Shown piece after piece: positions 50,568 through 63,600 of a stretch of DNA of 64,000 bases. Under the pieces are notes generated by a model. The model saw nothing but the letters and a program-made list of their open reading frames with translations. It was not told the DNA's origin and ran no database searches. The position numbers were made by a program, and so were the translations under genes. Source of the stretch: Circinella umbellata (lineage: Eukaryota; Mucoromycota; Mucoromycetes; Mucorales; Lichtheimiaceae); assembly GCA_025093555.1 (NCBI GenBank), contig JAIWNF010000057.1, positions 186,001-250,000 of the forward strand, written 5' to 3'. The stretch's first letter is position 1; every line of letters begins with the position of its first letter.

Positions 50568-50913
50568 AATATTTTAACACAGAGAAGGAAAAGACCAAAA
50601 AAAAAAAAAAAAAAAATCAAGAGGATGTATAAAAATAGGGTGTTGTGAAACGAAAAGAAAAAGAAGAAAGATCTTGCAGCATTAAAGTCAGATTAGTCAT
50701 GTCATAAATTTAAACATGAAAGGTAATAGTTTAATCATATACTAAATTATCATACATACTAGAAACAATAAAGACAAATGTAAGGGGAAAAAAGGAGAAC
50801 ACGGTAATAATAAGAATAACAGTAATTGTATGTTGCGAGAAATAATAGGGCATATATAAATGTTATAGATGGTTGCTATGGTGTGAAATGAAAAATGAAA
50901 TAGGTATTTACGT
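50568..50913. other. Short spacer, oxygenase promoter
   Basis: 346 bases between the cation transporter stop and the oxygenase start on the same strand. It begins with a long A run near 50600. No gene is seen. Confidence 0.7.
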
Positions 50914-52966
50914 TCATACTTTTGATGGTGTTTCTAAACTAACAAGAATTTGTTGTACTTGTTCACAGTCGTGTTGAATTGCGGATCGAACACGATGTTC
51001 TAACCGACGTGCTTCTTGAACACTCAATTCTGGGTTTACCTTTAATGCCATATCTACATGATAGAATGGTCCTAATTTTCTACCTCTTATTGAATGGTAA
51101 TCAATTAAATTGGGTTCGAGAACCTGTTTTTTTTTTTATAAATAATAATCAGTTAAAAATTTCATTCATTGTATAATACATCAAGAAGTAAAAAAAAAAA
51201 AAGAAAAAAGCACATCATGAATGAAAAAATATACCTTCATTTGGGCCATAATACGTCTTATCTTATCCACTTCAGTCACATCCATGCCTCTGTCGGTCAA
51301 TTCTTTGAGTGATGACTTTGTAATTCCAAATGTACTTTTCAACAACATTCCTGAAACTACTAATCCACCAAGAGGATCAAGAACTGATATACCTGCATAA
51401 CTGCCTGCAATTGCTACCATCGCTACCCCACTTGATAATGCATCTGATCGATGATGCCTAGTACATATAATTGGATCATTAAGCTTTCCAATTTCCCACT
51501 ATACTATTTTTCTCACTTACCAAGCATTTGCAACCAATACTTCACTTCGCTCACTTCGTCCTACCTTGAGTGCTATCAAATCATTTTATCCAGTTTTGTT
51601 AAGTCACACAAGTATATACATATAAACAATTTGTTGTCAACAAAAGGTAAATAAATAACAACAATGAAAATGCTTACTTGCTCGATATAACCATTCTTTC
51701 ACAAGTACACTTGACAAGGCAATCCAAGCGGCGTTTGGATTCAATGTACCATCAGCCGATGTCAGTGATGACGGTCCATGATCATGTAGCATGGATGGAA
51801 TTGCTGCAAATGATGCAGGCGTTGTAGTCGCTTTTTCCACGGTTTGGTGTTGTGCTTCCATTACTAGGGGGGCAGTCTCTTGAACTGCTTGCGTAACATG
51901 GATTGTGGATGCATTACTTAAAGTTGCTTGTAATAGTTCAAAAGAGTGGACTCCGATTCCTATTGCGCCCGCAATCAGGAGAGATGAAATGGCCAATGAA
52001 CCGACCGTTTCAAATTTGCCTAATAATAATATTACAAACGTAATTAATAATCCTTTTCTTTATATCTTTTATATTTTCCTATACCATTATGACTTTTTTT
52101 AATCACACATCTTCATAATAAATTACCATAACCGTACGGGTAAATCATATCTGGCTTTTTTCGCGACATTTTGAAAGTGTATAAGGTTACAAAATCACTT
52201 AATAAATCTATATATCATAATATCTTAATATCCTGGGAAAATTCTCGATATGGAATTTTTTTTCGTTTTTTTTTTACTATCTATTAATCCTCTACCTCCA
52301 AATGAATGTGCAGCATCTGCTAGTAGTGCAGCAGAATTCATGAACCTGAGACAATGTTAATTCAGTTTAAAAAAATGTCTGTTTGTAATTTTAATCCACT
52401 TATATAAGATACACACACACACGTTCTCTCTCTCTCTCTCTCTCTTTCTTTGATTATAAGACTGTTCCTAATCTTCCTCCTCCTCTTTGTTTCTTTTTTA
52501 CTTACCATCCAGCAGTACCTTTTGCTACAGTTAATCCAACATTGGACGCTAAACCTATCATTGTAATTCGTACACCTTTCTTCCCTATATAAGAATATTA
52601 GCAACATGTATATATATATATATATATCAGTTAAAATTTATCAATCCATCTTCATTCATACGAAACGAAAAAGAGTGACAATACTAATGAGAGAATAATG
52701 CACGAACCAGAGTGTTCAAATGTAGTTGCAATATCAGCATGGATTGAATGATTATGACTATGAGATCCATGGTTGCGTACTGATAAAACATTGGTTTTAC
52801 GTGATAGTACTGTCTTGTTTTTAATTATTGATGTGAAAGAAGAATGTTGTTGCTGTTGTTTAATGAGTGCTGTTGTATAATAGGCTGATGTTTGTTGTCG
52901 TTGTTGATAACAACAACGTGTGGTATATTTTGATAATGGTCTATAAAGTAATAGTCGTGTTGTCAT
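50914..52966 (-). CDS. Mitochondrial cation diffusion facilitator (MMT1/2-like)
   Basis: Eight exons (52966-52708, 52584-52506, 52345-52296, 52207-52127, 52019-51678, 51572-51521, 51457-51235, 51123-50914) give 431 residues. CDF transporters exchange divalent metals for protons. The N-terminus is Arg-rich and free of acids for about 70 residues, a likely mitochondrial presequence, followed by a His patch (HGSHSHNHSIH). Metal sites are visible as HSFGD in helix 2 and HHRSD in helix 5, with SRKKPDMIYPYGYGKFE after helix 3, the MMT/SLC30A9 pattern. The C-terminus (YHSIRGRKLGPFYHVDMALK) is the cytoplasmic-type CDF domain. Yeast Mmt1/2 move iron out of mitochondria. A long Thr/Ala-rich loop (about 200-260) is inserted between helices. 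Confidence 0.92.
52411..52446. repeat. (AC)n then (CT)n microsatellite in transporter intron 2
   Basis: An AC run (52411-52422) and a CT run (52425-52446) lie back to back in an intron of the cation transporter. Confidence 0.85.
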
Positions 52967-54386
52967 ATTTTGTATTGAAAGAGAACAAAGAAAAGAAAAG
53001 AAAAAAGATAAAGAGAAGGAGGAGAGTGGAAAAGTTGTTGCACCAGATCTTCTGGTGCCTTTTTTTTATTATTATTTTGGTTTTCCGAGTAGTGTGAATA
53101 CTTCAGAAAAAAAAAAAAAAAAAGGCGGGCGAATTTTGCGATCTGATAAGACATAATGGCGTTATATTTTACTTGTTCAGGATCCGCTTCATACAAACCC
53201 CACACTTTTAGTTGGATTCTCGGCGCACTCAACTTCACCATCGCAATCGACGCCCGTGCGTTTTTGTAGTATTATTAAAAAAAATAATGGCGTGATTAAT
53301 TTTGACCAGTTTTAATCTTGGTTTTTATTACTTTTCTTCTTTTTTGGAAATAAACTTAATTCTGTAAAACCTTTGACATTGTAGTACCTTTTTTTTCATT
53401 CATTTGGTTAGATGGATCGTAATGATGCATTGGATAAATATGATAGAACGGATGGGGGATGACCGAATCCCTCGTGTAGCCTGTCAACTCACTCAATATT
53501 TAATTTACTTTAATAGCATTTTTTTTTTGCTGGTGGTTCTTAAGCTGTACATAGAGCTAGTAGAGAGTAGTTTAACCTAAATAGTTATTTTCTTGAACAT
53601 GAGTATGTATATTGCATATGTTCGTTGTACAACAACACGTTTCATATTCATTATCACTATAATGTATGTATTTATATAGGTATATTAATCCCTGCGGCAA
53701 AAAAAAAAAAAGATTTATCAGTTATAAGTTGGATATGGAGCGAAAAAAAAAACAAAAGGTGGGGTAAATCAGTGCATGTAAAATCAAGATATAGAAGAAT
53801 ACTTGGTATCATTATCCAGTACGTAACTGATTTCTTTTCTATTATGATGGCTTTAAATATTATCAACATCCTTAGATACTGATAATAATTATAATATAAT
53901 ATATAAAAATGTTTATATGATTCATAATATTTCCTTTTCTTGAATTTCATCTTCTTGAGTTTTTATTTTGTAACCGTAAATATTAGTTTTGAATACATAT
54001 TTTATCGTCATTATCAATGGGTATTGCAACAAAGCTACTGTCGTAGTACTAGCTATATTAATTATGTTGATAAACTTTATCCAGAAAATATTGATGGATT
54101 GTAGCCTAGTTTTTTTTTTTGCAACTTCTGTTCCATTTAGAATCGATCATGCAATAATGATAAAATACAGTACATAGAATACCCTTTATTGGTAACAGTT
54201 ACAGTGGAGTTGACCCCATACTTCTTTATAATAATAATGAATTCATTTTAGCCATCAATCAAAAGGTATATGATGTACTATATTATCGCAACATATGGCT
54301 TTATTTTTATATATAGTGTACAACACCACATGGGGTTATCTATATACAGTACATACTAGTTTTTCGTGGGGATCCCGTAATATTGA

Positions 54387-54389
<3 letters not shown>

Positions 54390-54421
<32 letters not shown>
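54390..54421. repeat. (TA)n microsatellite
   Basis: An uninterrupted TA run of about 30 bases in intergenic DNA. Confidence 0.9.
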
Positions 54422-54423
<2 letters not shown>

Positions 54424-55833
54424 TATATAATACAATAGCAACGGAGACTAGAGATCATCGATCGGAATACAATTTATATTCTATGTGTTATACTACTTAG
54501 ATGTTTATATACAAAAATAAATTTATACGTAGTGAACCAAGAATGCCTTTTATCATATTGTTATCTCATATGTTATTCTAATAATAAAATATTACCACTT
54601 CTTGTATAATATATTATACAAATGCAGCTTTATAAACCATGGACACTGCTTAGTAATAGCAGTTCTATAGTAGTAGTACCAAATACATCATATCAATTCA
54701 GGATCACATATTTTCATCGTTCTTCTTCGTACATATGACTAATAAAGAAATTCGATGGAAAGATATTATATGGTAAAAATTAAGTAGCCCGTTCACCTCA
54801 GATATCGTAGCGATGGCGACATTCTTTTCATTGTTTTAAACATAATTTATATTAAGTAAACATTGTTATAGTTGTACGAATTTTTTCTTTTAGTTATCCG
54901 CATGATTAAATGGGATCATTGTCCCACATAATAATTTATTAAAATAAAATAAGCAGGAAATAATCTGAATATACTTTATTTTATTGTTTTCTAATCACAG
55001 TAATCAATTACTGTATAATTCTATTACACTGGGATTTATTCTTTACTTTGAGTAGATTTTTCAAATCTGTGGGAATGATGATGATATAGATAATATATTT
55101 ACCGGATTTATACAACATATTACTCAATTAATGATGAAATGTTATAATCTGCTGGTCTTTCATTAAAAGTGATATTTTTTACGACAGAGAAGAGGGTACA
55201 TAATTTGCTTTCTCTTATTGGTCCCATAAATGCTTTAGTAATTTAAAAGTAAAGTTAGCAGACCAGAAAGCTGAATGGTGTCGCGTACTAAAACAGAATT
55301 TGACATGTATGCCTATTTGTCAACTAATTTATACATATCAAACACGCAACTGATAATCTGATATTGAAAAAATGATAAACATGACCTTTTTTTTTTCTGA
55401 TGGTTTGTTCTTCCTTTCAGTGGATCTTTATCTCTTATGTCCCAATGCTAAAAAGTAAATATTCTTGTGTTTTATAAGCAAGTGTTATAATCTATTTAAA
55501 AAATTGAACTCTTTTGGTATCTTTTTTTTAGAGGCGTCGGACCTTTTCAGTTACTAAAATAACTGTTAGCAGCTATTTTTTTTTTTTCTTTTTTTTTCTT
55601 TAACACTTTTTCCTTCTAAACCATTTCCCCCCCTTTTTCAAAATAAAAAAAAAGGCGCAACAGGAAAAAAAAAAGCAACTTTTTTTTTGTCAAACGCAAT
55701 CAAAAAAAAAAAATAATAAGTTTTTTTTTATCAATTCCAAGCAAGTTAAAACAAGAAAACACTTTTTTTTTTAAGTCAAAAAGAACTCGTTACAAGAATT
55801 CAAGTATAGTTTCAAGTAAATTTCTCTTTGTCT

Positions 55834-55886
55834 CTTACTCTCTCTATCTATCTCTCTATCTCTCTCTCTCTCTGTGTGTGTGTGTG
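55834..55886. repeat. (CT)n(GT)n tract in Mei2-like 5' region
   Basis: CT repeats with interspersed CTAT units pass into a GT run about 100 bases before the Mei2-like start codon, probably within its 5' UTR. Confidence 0.85.
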
Positions 55887-55988
55887 CTGTATATATACCT
55901 ATCTCTATCTTTTCAGCTACGCGCGTATACTCAGTCAAACAATACAATCAGTTGTTCAATCAAAGTCTATATAAGTCAGTAAATAGAA

Positions 55989-58873
55989 ATGGATCCTCGT
56001 AAAAGTCGATTTTCACCTTATGAAACACGAGGTGGGCCTGGTGGACCATCATCGGCAGCACCCACAGGAATGGGAGGAAGACAGGGCAATTTCCGTAATA
56101 ATAATAATATTAATAATCAACCCCCATCACCACAACGTGGGGATGTATTTTATGGACGTGGAGAACCCCCAAGAAGAAATTTAGGCATGAGTGGAAATAA
56201 TATGGCTGCTGTCGGTGGTGGAGGAGGAGGAGGACCCATGATGAGAGCCAAAGGATCACGATTTCAAAGAACATCAGAGTATGACAATAATGAATATATG
56301 AATTCCACCCCAGTTGACCGTACTTCTATTGGTTCTACAAGCAGTTATCATACAGCTGTTACTTCGCGTAGAGCAGGAGGCAGTCGTTGGGAGCCTAGAA
56401 GAGATAATAATTGGGATGATGACCGTGGTAAGATAATTTCAATTATACTTTGTTAAGCGAGTGAGTGAGTGAGTGAGTGAGATAAGACATACATACACAT
56501 GTAACAAGGGGAGAGGAAGAAGAAGAAAAGTACTATTCTTCAGTTGAAAGGAATATTTTTCTTTTTGTACATTGGAAGAATTTTATTTACATAAATTGCT
56601 ATGTATTATTTTTTTTTATTCAGTTTCTTTAAATAATGAGGAACAAGAAAGGTCAAGTGAAAAACTTCCTGCTCATATTGAACAACGTGTTGCAAGAGAA
56701 AAACCATGCAGAACATTATTTGTGAGAAATATTCAGGTAATAAAATTATTATCAGTATCCCTCACCATTTGTTGATGATCGATCGAAGAACTATTCTTTT
56801 TATACATATATATCTTCTCCATGACTAAAGAAGGCAAAACAAAAAAAAACCATAATTTATTGTTATTGTTAGTATGATCTCAAAGCTCACGAAATTAGGG
56901 AAATGTATGAGAAGTTCGGTGAGGTTAAAGAAGTTTTTAATTTAATTGAAAGTCGTGGCATGGTTTTTGTCACTTTTGTAAGTTTTTCTGTTTTTTTTTT
57001 TCCTCTTATTTGTTATCTTATCAGGCAAACTATCATTTCCATCAGAGGGAGAAGAAAAAGTATATTAGTATATTAAGTTATTCTCGGAATTTTTTGATGC
57101 TCTATGTATAGTATGATATAAGATCTGCCGAAAAGGCAAAAGACGCTACTCAAGGCATGTTTTTAGCAAATCGAAGAATTGATGTTCATTACTCTTTACC
57201 TAAGGAAGAAGAAGAAAATGCAAAATGTGATCGTACTAAAAATCAGGTACCAAAAAAAAAAGTTTATTCATTCACTTATCATTCTATCGTACACTTGATA
57301 AGTTACTTGATAATTGATCTCTTGACGCTTTTTTTCTTATTATACAGGGTACTTTACTTTTCACATTAAAAAATACGGACTCATGGTTACAAGATGATCA
57401 ATTATATGATTATTTTGGTCAATTTGGTGAAGTAAAAATTATTCGTACACCTCATTTCCGACATCATGGTACTGAAGCTCTTGAGAGACGGTATGTTTTT
57501 TTTTTATTTCGGTCATTATTATTATTATTATTGAATGGGTATAATATATACTGATATTGAAATTAAAATAGTAACCGACAACGTTTCGTTGAGTTTTATG
57601 ATTCTCGTGGATGTGTCGATGCTTATGATAGCTGTCATGGCAAAGAATATAAGGGTGGTCGCTGGGATGTTTCATTCTTTTGGGATCATACTAATAGGTA
57701 AAAATTTTTAGTGATACTTTTTAACATAGTATTCATTATTCAGTAACTAACGTGTTTATCATCATATATAGAGAAAGAACTGAGGCATTTGCTGCAAAGA
57801 AAGAAAGACCTGCTGATATGCGAGTAAAAGATCGTCGTGATGAAAGACGTCGTGGTGGTAGAGGGGGTGATTTTGGTCGATCTAGACGTCAGTTTGATGA
57901 TGACCGTCGTGGAAGTTATGATGATCATGGTAATTATAACCACAAAAAGAAACCATATGCTGACTTATGTAGGTGATAACCGAGAAAGCTGATTATTAAT
58001 ATATATATATATATAGGCCGAGGCGCACGTTTTGAACGTAGATCCATGTCACCTCGCGATGAAGGTCGTCGCTATAACCCAGAAACTCCAACATATACTT
58101 CAAATGAAGATCGACAACGATATGAAAATGCTCATAAGGCACAACAGGTAACAATGATAAGCTATTTTTCTTCCTGTTCTTATACATCTACTATTTTCAT
58201 AAACTAACAATACTTTATGGATATATAGCTTTTAACAATGTTCGCACAAAATCAAGATGAGCCCGACGGTGAATCTTCTCAAGGAGTCCCTGTTGGCCAA
58301 TCCTATACACCAGTACAACATCAACAACCTTCCCCGTATCAGCCTATTCATGGGATGGCTCAAGCTCCCCCACAACCTGTTGCAAATGACCAGACTGCAC
58401 AATTACAACAAGTATTAGGCTTTCTTGTAAGTTGAAATAATAATGTTGATAATGATCATCCTTGTTCGTAATATAAATATTTCGAATGATTATAACCTGT
58501 GATCTTAACTTTATCTTATTTCTAGACTCAAGTGGCAGCTCAACAACAGCAGCAACAACAACAACAACAATATCAAGCACCACCACCTCAGCCACAACCT
58601 GTTCCTGTTGCTCCCTCTGCAGTTTCACAACCACTAGCTGGTGCTCCCAGTGATCAACCACAACAACCACAACAACAACCTATCACGGATCCAGCTGCTG
58701 CACTGAGTCAATTAGCTCAAATATTACAAAGTCAACAACAACAACAACAAACAGTAGCAGCGCAACAGCAACCTCTTCAACAACAAGTACCTCCATCTCA
58801 ACAGCAGCCACAAGGATCTTACCCACCCGTATCATCTGCTAGCTGGAATCGACCTGATCAACAACCTCAATAA
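55989..58873 (+). CDS. Mei2-like RNA-binding protein, two RRMs, no RRM3
   Basis: Ten exons (55989-56427, 56624-56736, 56873-56977, 57112-57246, 57348-57490, 57572-57697, 57772-57929, 58017-58147, 58229-58426, 58526-58873) give 631 residues. The N-terminus (1-145) is Gly/Asn/Arg-rich. RRM1 (about 172-250) has TLFVRNIQ and SRGMVFVTF. The Mei2-type linker YDIRSAEKAK...RRIDVHYSLPK leads to NQGTLLFTLKN, the start of RRM2 (about 265-350), with RQRFVEFYDSRG. An Arg/Asp/Gly-rich (RGG-like) region follows (about 370-440), then a Gln/Pro-rich tail with a run of ten Gln. Mei2 proteins bind meiotic RNA and control differentiation. The C-terminal RRM3 that defines canonical Mei2 is absent; the tail is low complexity instead. 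Confidence 0.88.
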
Positions 58874-60806
58874 TTGGTTGGTTGATTGATTAATCAATTA
58901 GTTTTTTTTTTCTTGATAAATACATATAAAAGTATATAAAAATAATCAAAATTTGACATACAATTTTTTTTTGCATTTTAAAGTATAACATTTTGGGGGA
59001 CCCAATACACTTTTTGATTTGGCCAATAATTTTTTTTTCCTGGTAATTTTTCAATATCCAGTATAATAATCAGGAATTTGTTGCAAAAATAAATAAATAT
59101 AAGCTTCTGTGTCTTTTTTATTACATTTCATATATTACTGTATTTTTACTACCTTATGAGCATATATATCATTATGTAATATATTTTTTCTTTATGGGCA
59201 TCTTGCTTGTCATCCTGGAGAATTTTTACAAACTTATAACTGTTTATGAACTGTCTTAAACAGATATGTCAAAGCTGCCACTTTGATTAAGCGAGAACAT
59301 AAAATAAAATCAAGGACGTAAGGTATTCTCATCGTATTATGTAAAAACCATTCTGAGAAACATATTTTTTTTTTATTTTGTAGCGACAAAGATACCTTGA
59401 AGCCAAGAGAAAAAAAAAGACGTGGCAGGATCCAAATAATGAGCATTGAGCAATAAGCTAAAATTCACCTACTCACACACACATTCTTCCTTTGCATTAT
59501 TATCATCTTTCTACATCCTTGTCTTGTGTCTATAACACAAAAGTAATTACTTTATTTTATTCAGGTCAGGGAGGAAAAAGTTTATACAACATAAATATAA
59601 AAGATACGTACCGAGGTTTTTTTTTTTTGAACAAAAAAGAAAAAATTCAAAGGTGGTTTTCTCTTTGTTTGGTAAGGATAGTATAAAATATATTGATTTT
59701 TGGAGAAAGAAAAAAAATCATGAATATTAATATAAAAGTATGCATGGAAATAAATAATTGTTTTCTATTATCTTCTTCACGGATCGGTCTCTTTTCTCGT
59801 TGAAAACCTATATGTAAATGATGTAATTGTGTCGCAAAGATGATGTGGATCGCAATACTTTTATGTAGAAATTTATCTAAAAAACTAACTTCTCTACTGA
59901 CGTCAATGTTTTTTGTTGATGATTTGATGATGCTTCAGGTCGGTTCATTGATTTCTTTTATATGATGTACGTATAGTATTGAAAATAATAAAATGTACGT
60001 AGCTATTTTTTTTCTTTCTGTCCAAGCTTCATTTGGGCTAGTTGTGCAAAAAAAAAAAAAAGATTCTACTTATAAAAGCTTTGCGATATTGAAGTATAAA
60101 AAAATCTATCCTTCCAACGCAAAAGAAGAATAATATTCAAGTAACCAGTCTATATATTGATATATTTGCGTAAGGAATGTATGTCAATGATAAGAAACCA
60201 AAAGATGTCGCTCTTCTTCCATCTAACAACTACATTAAACTCCCTCCCCCTACCTTCAATAGATAGTACAGCAGTGCTATCTGCCACCACTTATGGATTT
60301 GGATTTTTTTTGATCGTTATAGCACTAGTTACTTAACACTACTCTGGTCATAGTTTTCGTAATAGATGCAAAGCTGGCTCTATAATCAAAATATTAGCCA
60401 ATTACGAGCACCCTCCCCATATTATTTTTATTTTATGTACCTGTTATAAAAAAAATTCAGCAACTGTTATAGTTGTTATAGCAACAACAATATGCTGTGC
60501 AAAAAAAGAGCTGTAATAATTTTAATTTTTTTTCTGAGAGTGAAGAATTTTTACATATAATACTAACAACTGCTACAATCAATTTTATATTAATCGTGCT
60601 TTTAAGAATAATAAAGTTGTTTTCGTATGTGTGTGTGTGTATTGTATTACATGTTTAAATATACATATTATTTATATAGTGAATTATTTATAAGAGAGAG
60701 ATACATATGGAAGTGTACTACGTATAGACATTATTGGAAGGAATAGGCACTATTGCGAAGATAAAGGAGATACTGTGTTGTATGCATTTTTTGTTTGATT
60801 GTCTTT
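58874..60806. other. Convergent intergenic region
   Basis: 1.9 kb between the stops of the Mei2-like gene and the 452-residue gene. It contains T and A tracts and a (GT) run near 60628. No gene is supported. Confidence 0.6.
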
Positions 60807-62525
60807 TTAGAGTTTTGAAACATAATCCATCACAGCATTTCGCCATGAAAAGACGGACGGAAGGATCGAGACAGCCTTGAGAAATCCTGAAAAGGAAGCG
60901 GGAAGAACAACTTCAGTTGACCTTTTACGAATGTAAACCTCGTTGTCGACTTGAGTTAATGATTCAAAATAAATTTTGTTATCAATTGTAAGAACGGTAA
61001 ATATGCGAGGATGAGGGGAACAAGCGTTAGGACTGTTGGAGTTAACCACTCTTAATGCATTACGGTAAACTTTTTGAGTGTCGCTGATGTTCTTAGTTTC
61101 TTTTTCATATGCAAAGCCATCTGTAAATTTGATCATCATAATGGTTGCTTTTGGCTTTTTACTAGTAGTCATTGATCCATCCCACTTATGTCTTTTTGCT
61201 GCGTCGGCTTCAATTTCAATCCTATGTATATATGCCTAAAGTTAGTTTTAACTCGACAGCCAGGTTATATATATATACATGTATACAAAAATCTAAAAGA
61301 GACTTTACCATTCAATGTCGGTCTTTTCGTTATATTGTAAAAAAAGTGCATTGATGATTGGAATAAGTCCATAAATGGCACTTGTATGTTCACCATGATG
61401 ACCAATGATGGGGTTGATTGAGGAAGTTAATAAATCCAGCCTATATGATTGATTAATACAAGCATCTTTATATTTTTTTTTACTGATCAAATCTCTATAT
61501 GTAATCTAACATCTCTTACCAATTTCCGGTAATAATTTCTAAAGCACGCAAATCTCGATGTTTATATGGTCTAAATTTGACTGGTTCAATTACGGGCGTT
61601 CTAACTGCAACAATGAGGTCTTTTTGATCAGGATCAGCTGCTGCAATGCTTTTCAATAATGAGGCACAATATTCATCAGGTACCCAATCTCGTTCGACTG
61701 GTAGATTCAACTTTTCAAATAAGTCAGCATCTAAACTGTTCTTGAAAAGATCATAAACTCCCGTCTCCGTGAAATCGATTATATTAAAAATTTTAAGACT
61801 AATTTTTATTAGATTATCTCTACTTTTATGTTTTTAATTTGAGTTTGTCCTGTGCCTACCTCGTGTCAAATTGATCTACCACTTTCATCAATGGAATTAA
61901 TGCAGTACGAAGGTCGGTAGGTGTATGCGTGGTAGACTGGATAACGGGAGGATCTGTAGATGATGAAGGTAATGCTATTGAATCGGCGAGGGAGTGGTGT
62001 CGTTTTCGAGCCAGGTCTTCAATGTCTTCGGCAATTGATTCCATCGTACTAGCAGCTATATCGGTCATTTTCTCAGCTGCTTCCAATTTTCGTTTAGACA
62101 CTCTCCTGTTGCTTACGCCTTTCCAATAATTTTCATAATCCAAACCAAATTGGGAAGCTTGGTTGGCAGATTGCTGTAGTTACAAGAAATAATAAAGCAT
62201 CGATACAAGAATAAAGGCAAAATTGTCAATTACTGTACTAACTGCTCTATTTCTTTATCACAATTTCAACATCAAATATTTTTTTTATATATTTAGGAGA
62301 GCTTACACTCATATTCTTTCTTGCTTTGAGTATATTTTTTTGGTGGTACTTGTCAGCTTTCTCGGCATAGTCAAGAGCACGGTCAAAAGTCATGTTTGTG
62401 ATGGCTTCAGTAGAATCGAGCTGTCGGGCAAAATCGAAGTAGTCGTATGACAACACCCCGGGCCGTGTTGCTCTTGTGCTTTGTTGGTTTACCCATTGTT
62501 TATAATCAAAAGAGTTTCTTGGCAT
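60807..62525 (-). CDS. Uncharacterised protein (452 residues), possibly element-associated
   Basis: Five exons (62525-62307, 62173-61860, 61798-61520, 61440-61309, 61221-60807) join in frame to 452 residues. I do not recognise the family. Residues 1-180 are charged and helical (DRALDYAEKADKYHQKNI, SKRKLEAAEKMTDIAASTM). After a Ser/Thr/Pro linker comes a globular region with DFTETGVYDLF, ERDWVPDEYCASLL, RTPVIEPVKFRPYKHRDL and EIEADAAKRHKWDGS, ending SWRNAVMDYVSKL. The alternating E/D...WDG...KP...IMMIK strand pattern faintly recalls restriction-endonuclease-like folds but lacks a clear D/E-x-K. No signal peptide or membrane helix is present. It lies next to retroelement debris, so it may be a transposon-derived or lineage-expanded gene. 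Confidence 0.65.
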
Positions 62526-63060
62526 GTTATTAAAAAGTATATTTCAGTATAGCCAGAGGATCAGTAAAAGAAAAGTAAAAAAAAAAAAAAAAAGTAAAAG
62601 ACAAGTTCAGGAGTATGTCAATGAAATAAAAAAAACGCTTTTATTTTATTTTCGAGATATAACTGATGTACAAAGAAATAAAACCGATTTTCCTAATTTT
62701 TACGGGTCAAAACAAATAAGTAAATGTTTTCCAGTAACAAGAAAAGCAGTGATCATTCGAGTTCAAATAATTTGTTGATCAAAGACATACGTAAATCATA
62801 TGATAACGGAGATTGATCATTGGACTAAAAAAAAAAAAAAAAAAAAACATAAACATAAACATAAACAAGAATTGGATGGCACCAAATCAAGTAAAACCCT
62901 ATAAAGTAATGGACGCGTTTGCTACCATCCTCATTTCACATGTGAAGAATATTCAAGAAAACAACAATCATCGTCATCTGCTTTATTGATTACATTAACA
63001 CATGGTAGTACTGCAGAGCTGTTTACTATCAAAAAGAAAAACAAAGCAATGAGTATAATA
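62526..63060. other. Promoter side of the 452-residue gene
   Basis: AT-rich with two long A runs (near 62578 and 62828) and a CATAAA tandem after the second. No gene is supported. Confidence 0.5.
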
Positions 63061-63600
63061 ATTCAGCACCCGCAACAAAACAAAGAATCAAGATTTCTGA
63101 TGTAAACAAATTTCTCATTGATTGGCAGTTAAAGAGCTTATTGGTCAACACGTTTTTCAAGTTTCATTGGTGCAGCTACCTGATCTATAACCACAACTTC
63201 ATACAAAGCTTACGTGCAACAGCAAGATATGCATTTACTGAACGAGGACCTAACTAATTTGGTATGATAAGAATCAATACCAGAAGACAATAACGCTCCT
63301 CACGTGTGGGGAAAAGTTAATAATGCACCACTACGCATCATTCTAGATGGTGAATGTACTTTCGTGATTGTTAGCCTCAATTTACTTAAGAAATTAGTAT
63401 TGAAGAGGTTGATTCATAAATTGTACATTGAAATTAGAAGATAGCTATTTTATATCGCCTATTTATCGATTATTAAGTCTATCAATATCTATTGGAGAAT
63501 CCAATACAAGAGATTTAAGTGCGTTATGTCTGAATGTGTCTAGCTATGATTTTTTACTGGGTTGGTGATAACGGATTGGAAGTACCACATATACTTTATT
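63061..63600 (+). pseudogene. Decayed retrotransposon protease region
   Basis: Several broken frames read like the gag-protease boundary of an LTR retroelement. In one, at about 63320-63410, LRIILDGECTFVIVS resembles a retropepsin active-site strand in which the usual D-T/S-G is altered to D-G-E. In another, at about 63520-63566, NVSSYDFLLGW resembles the second retropepsin hydrophobic-glycine motif, followed by two stops. Upstream, RIKISDVNKFLIDWQLKSLL and SLRATARYAF lie in an open stretch that ends at a stop near 63257. Stops and frame changes between these pieces show it is non-functional. No LTR was identified. Confidence 0.55.

Larger units (their letters stand above)
52967..55988. other. 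Divergent promoter region, transporter and Mei2-like gene
   Basis: 3.0 kb. A less AT-rich patch at 53130-53260 has a short minus-strand frame starting MVKLSAPRIQLKVWG, but it runs into a homopolymer and cannot be linked to other exons. A long TA run lies at 54390-54421. The last 450 bases before the Mei2-like start are pyrimidine-rich with a CT/GT run, typical of a 5' UTR. Confidence 0.5.

Noticed and set aside
52963..53241. 92-codon minus-strand frame upstream of the cation transporter
   Set aside because: Only the first 40 codons look protein-like. It then passes through homopolymers, and no splice path links it to the transporter exons.
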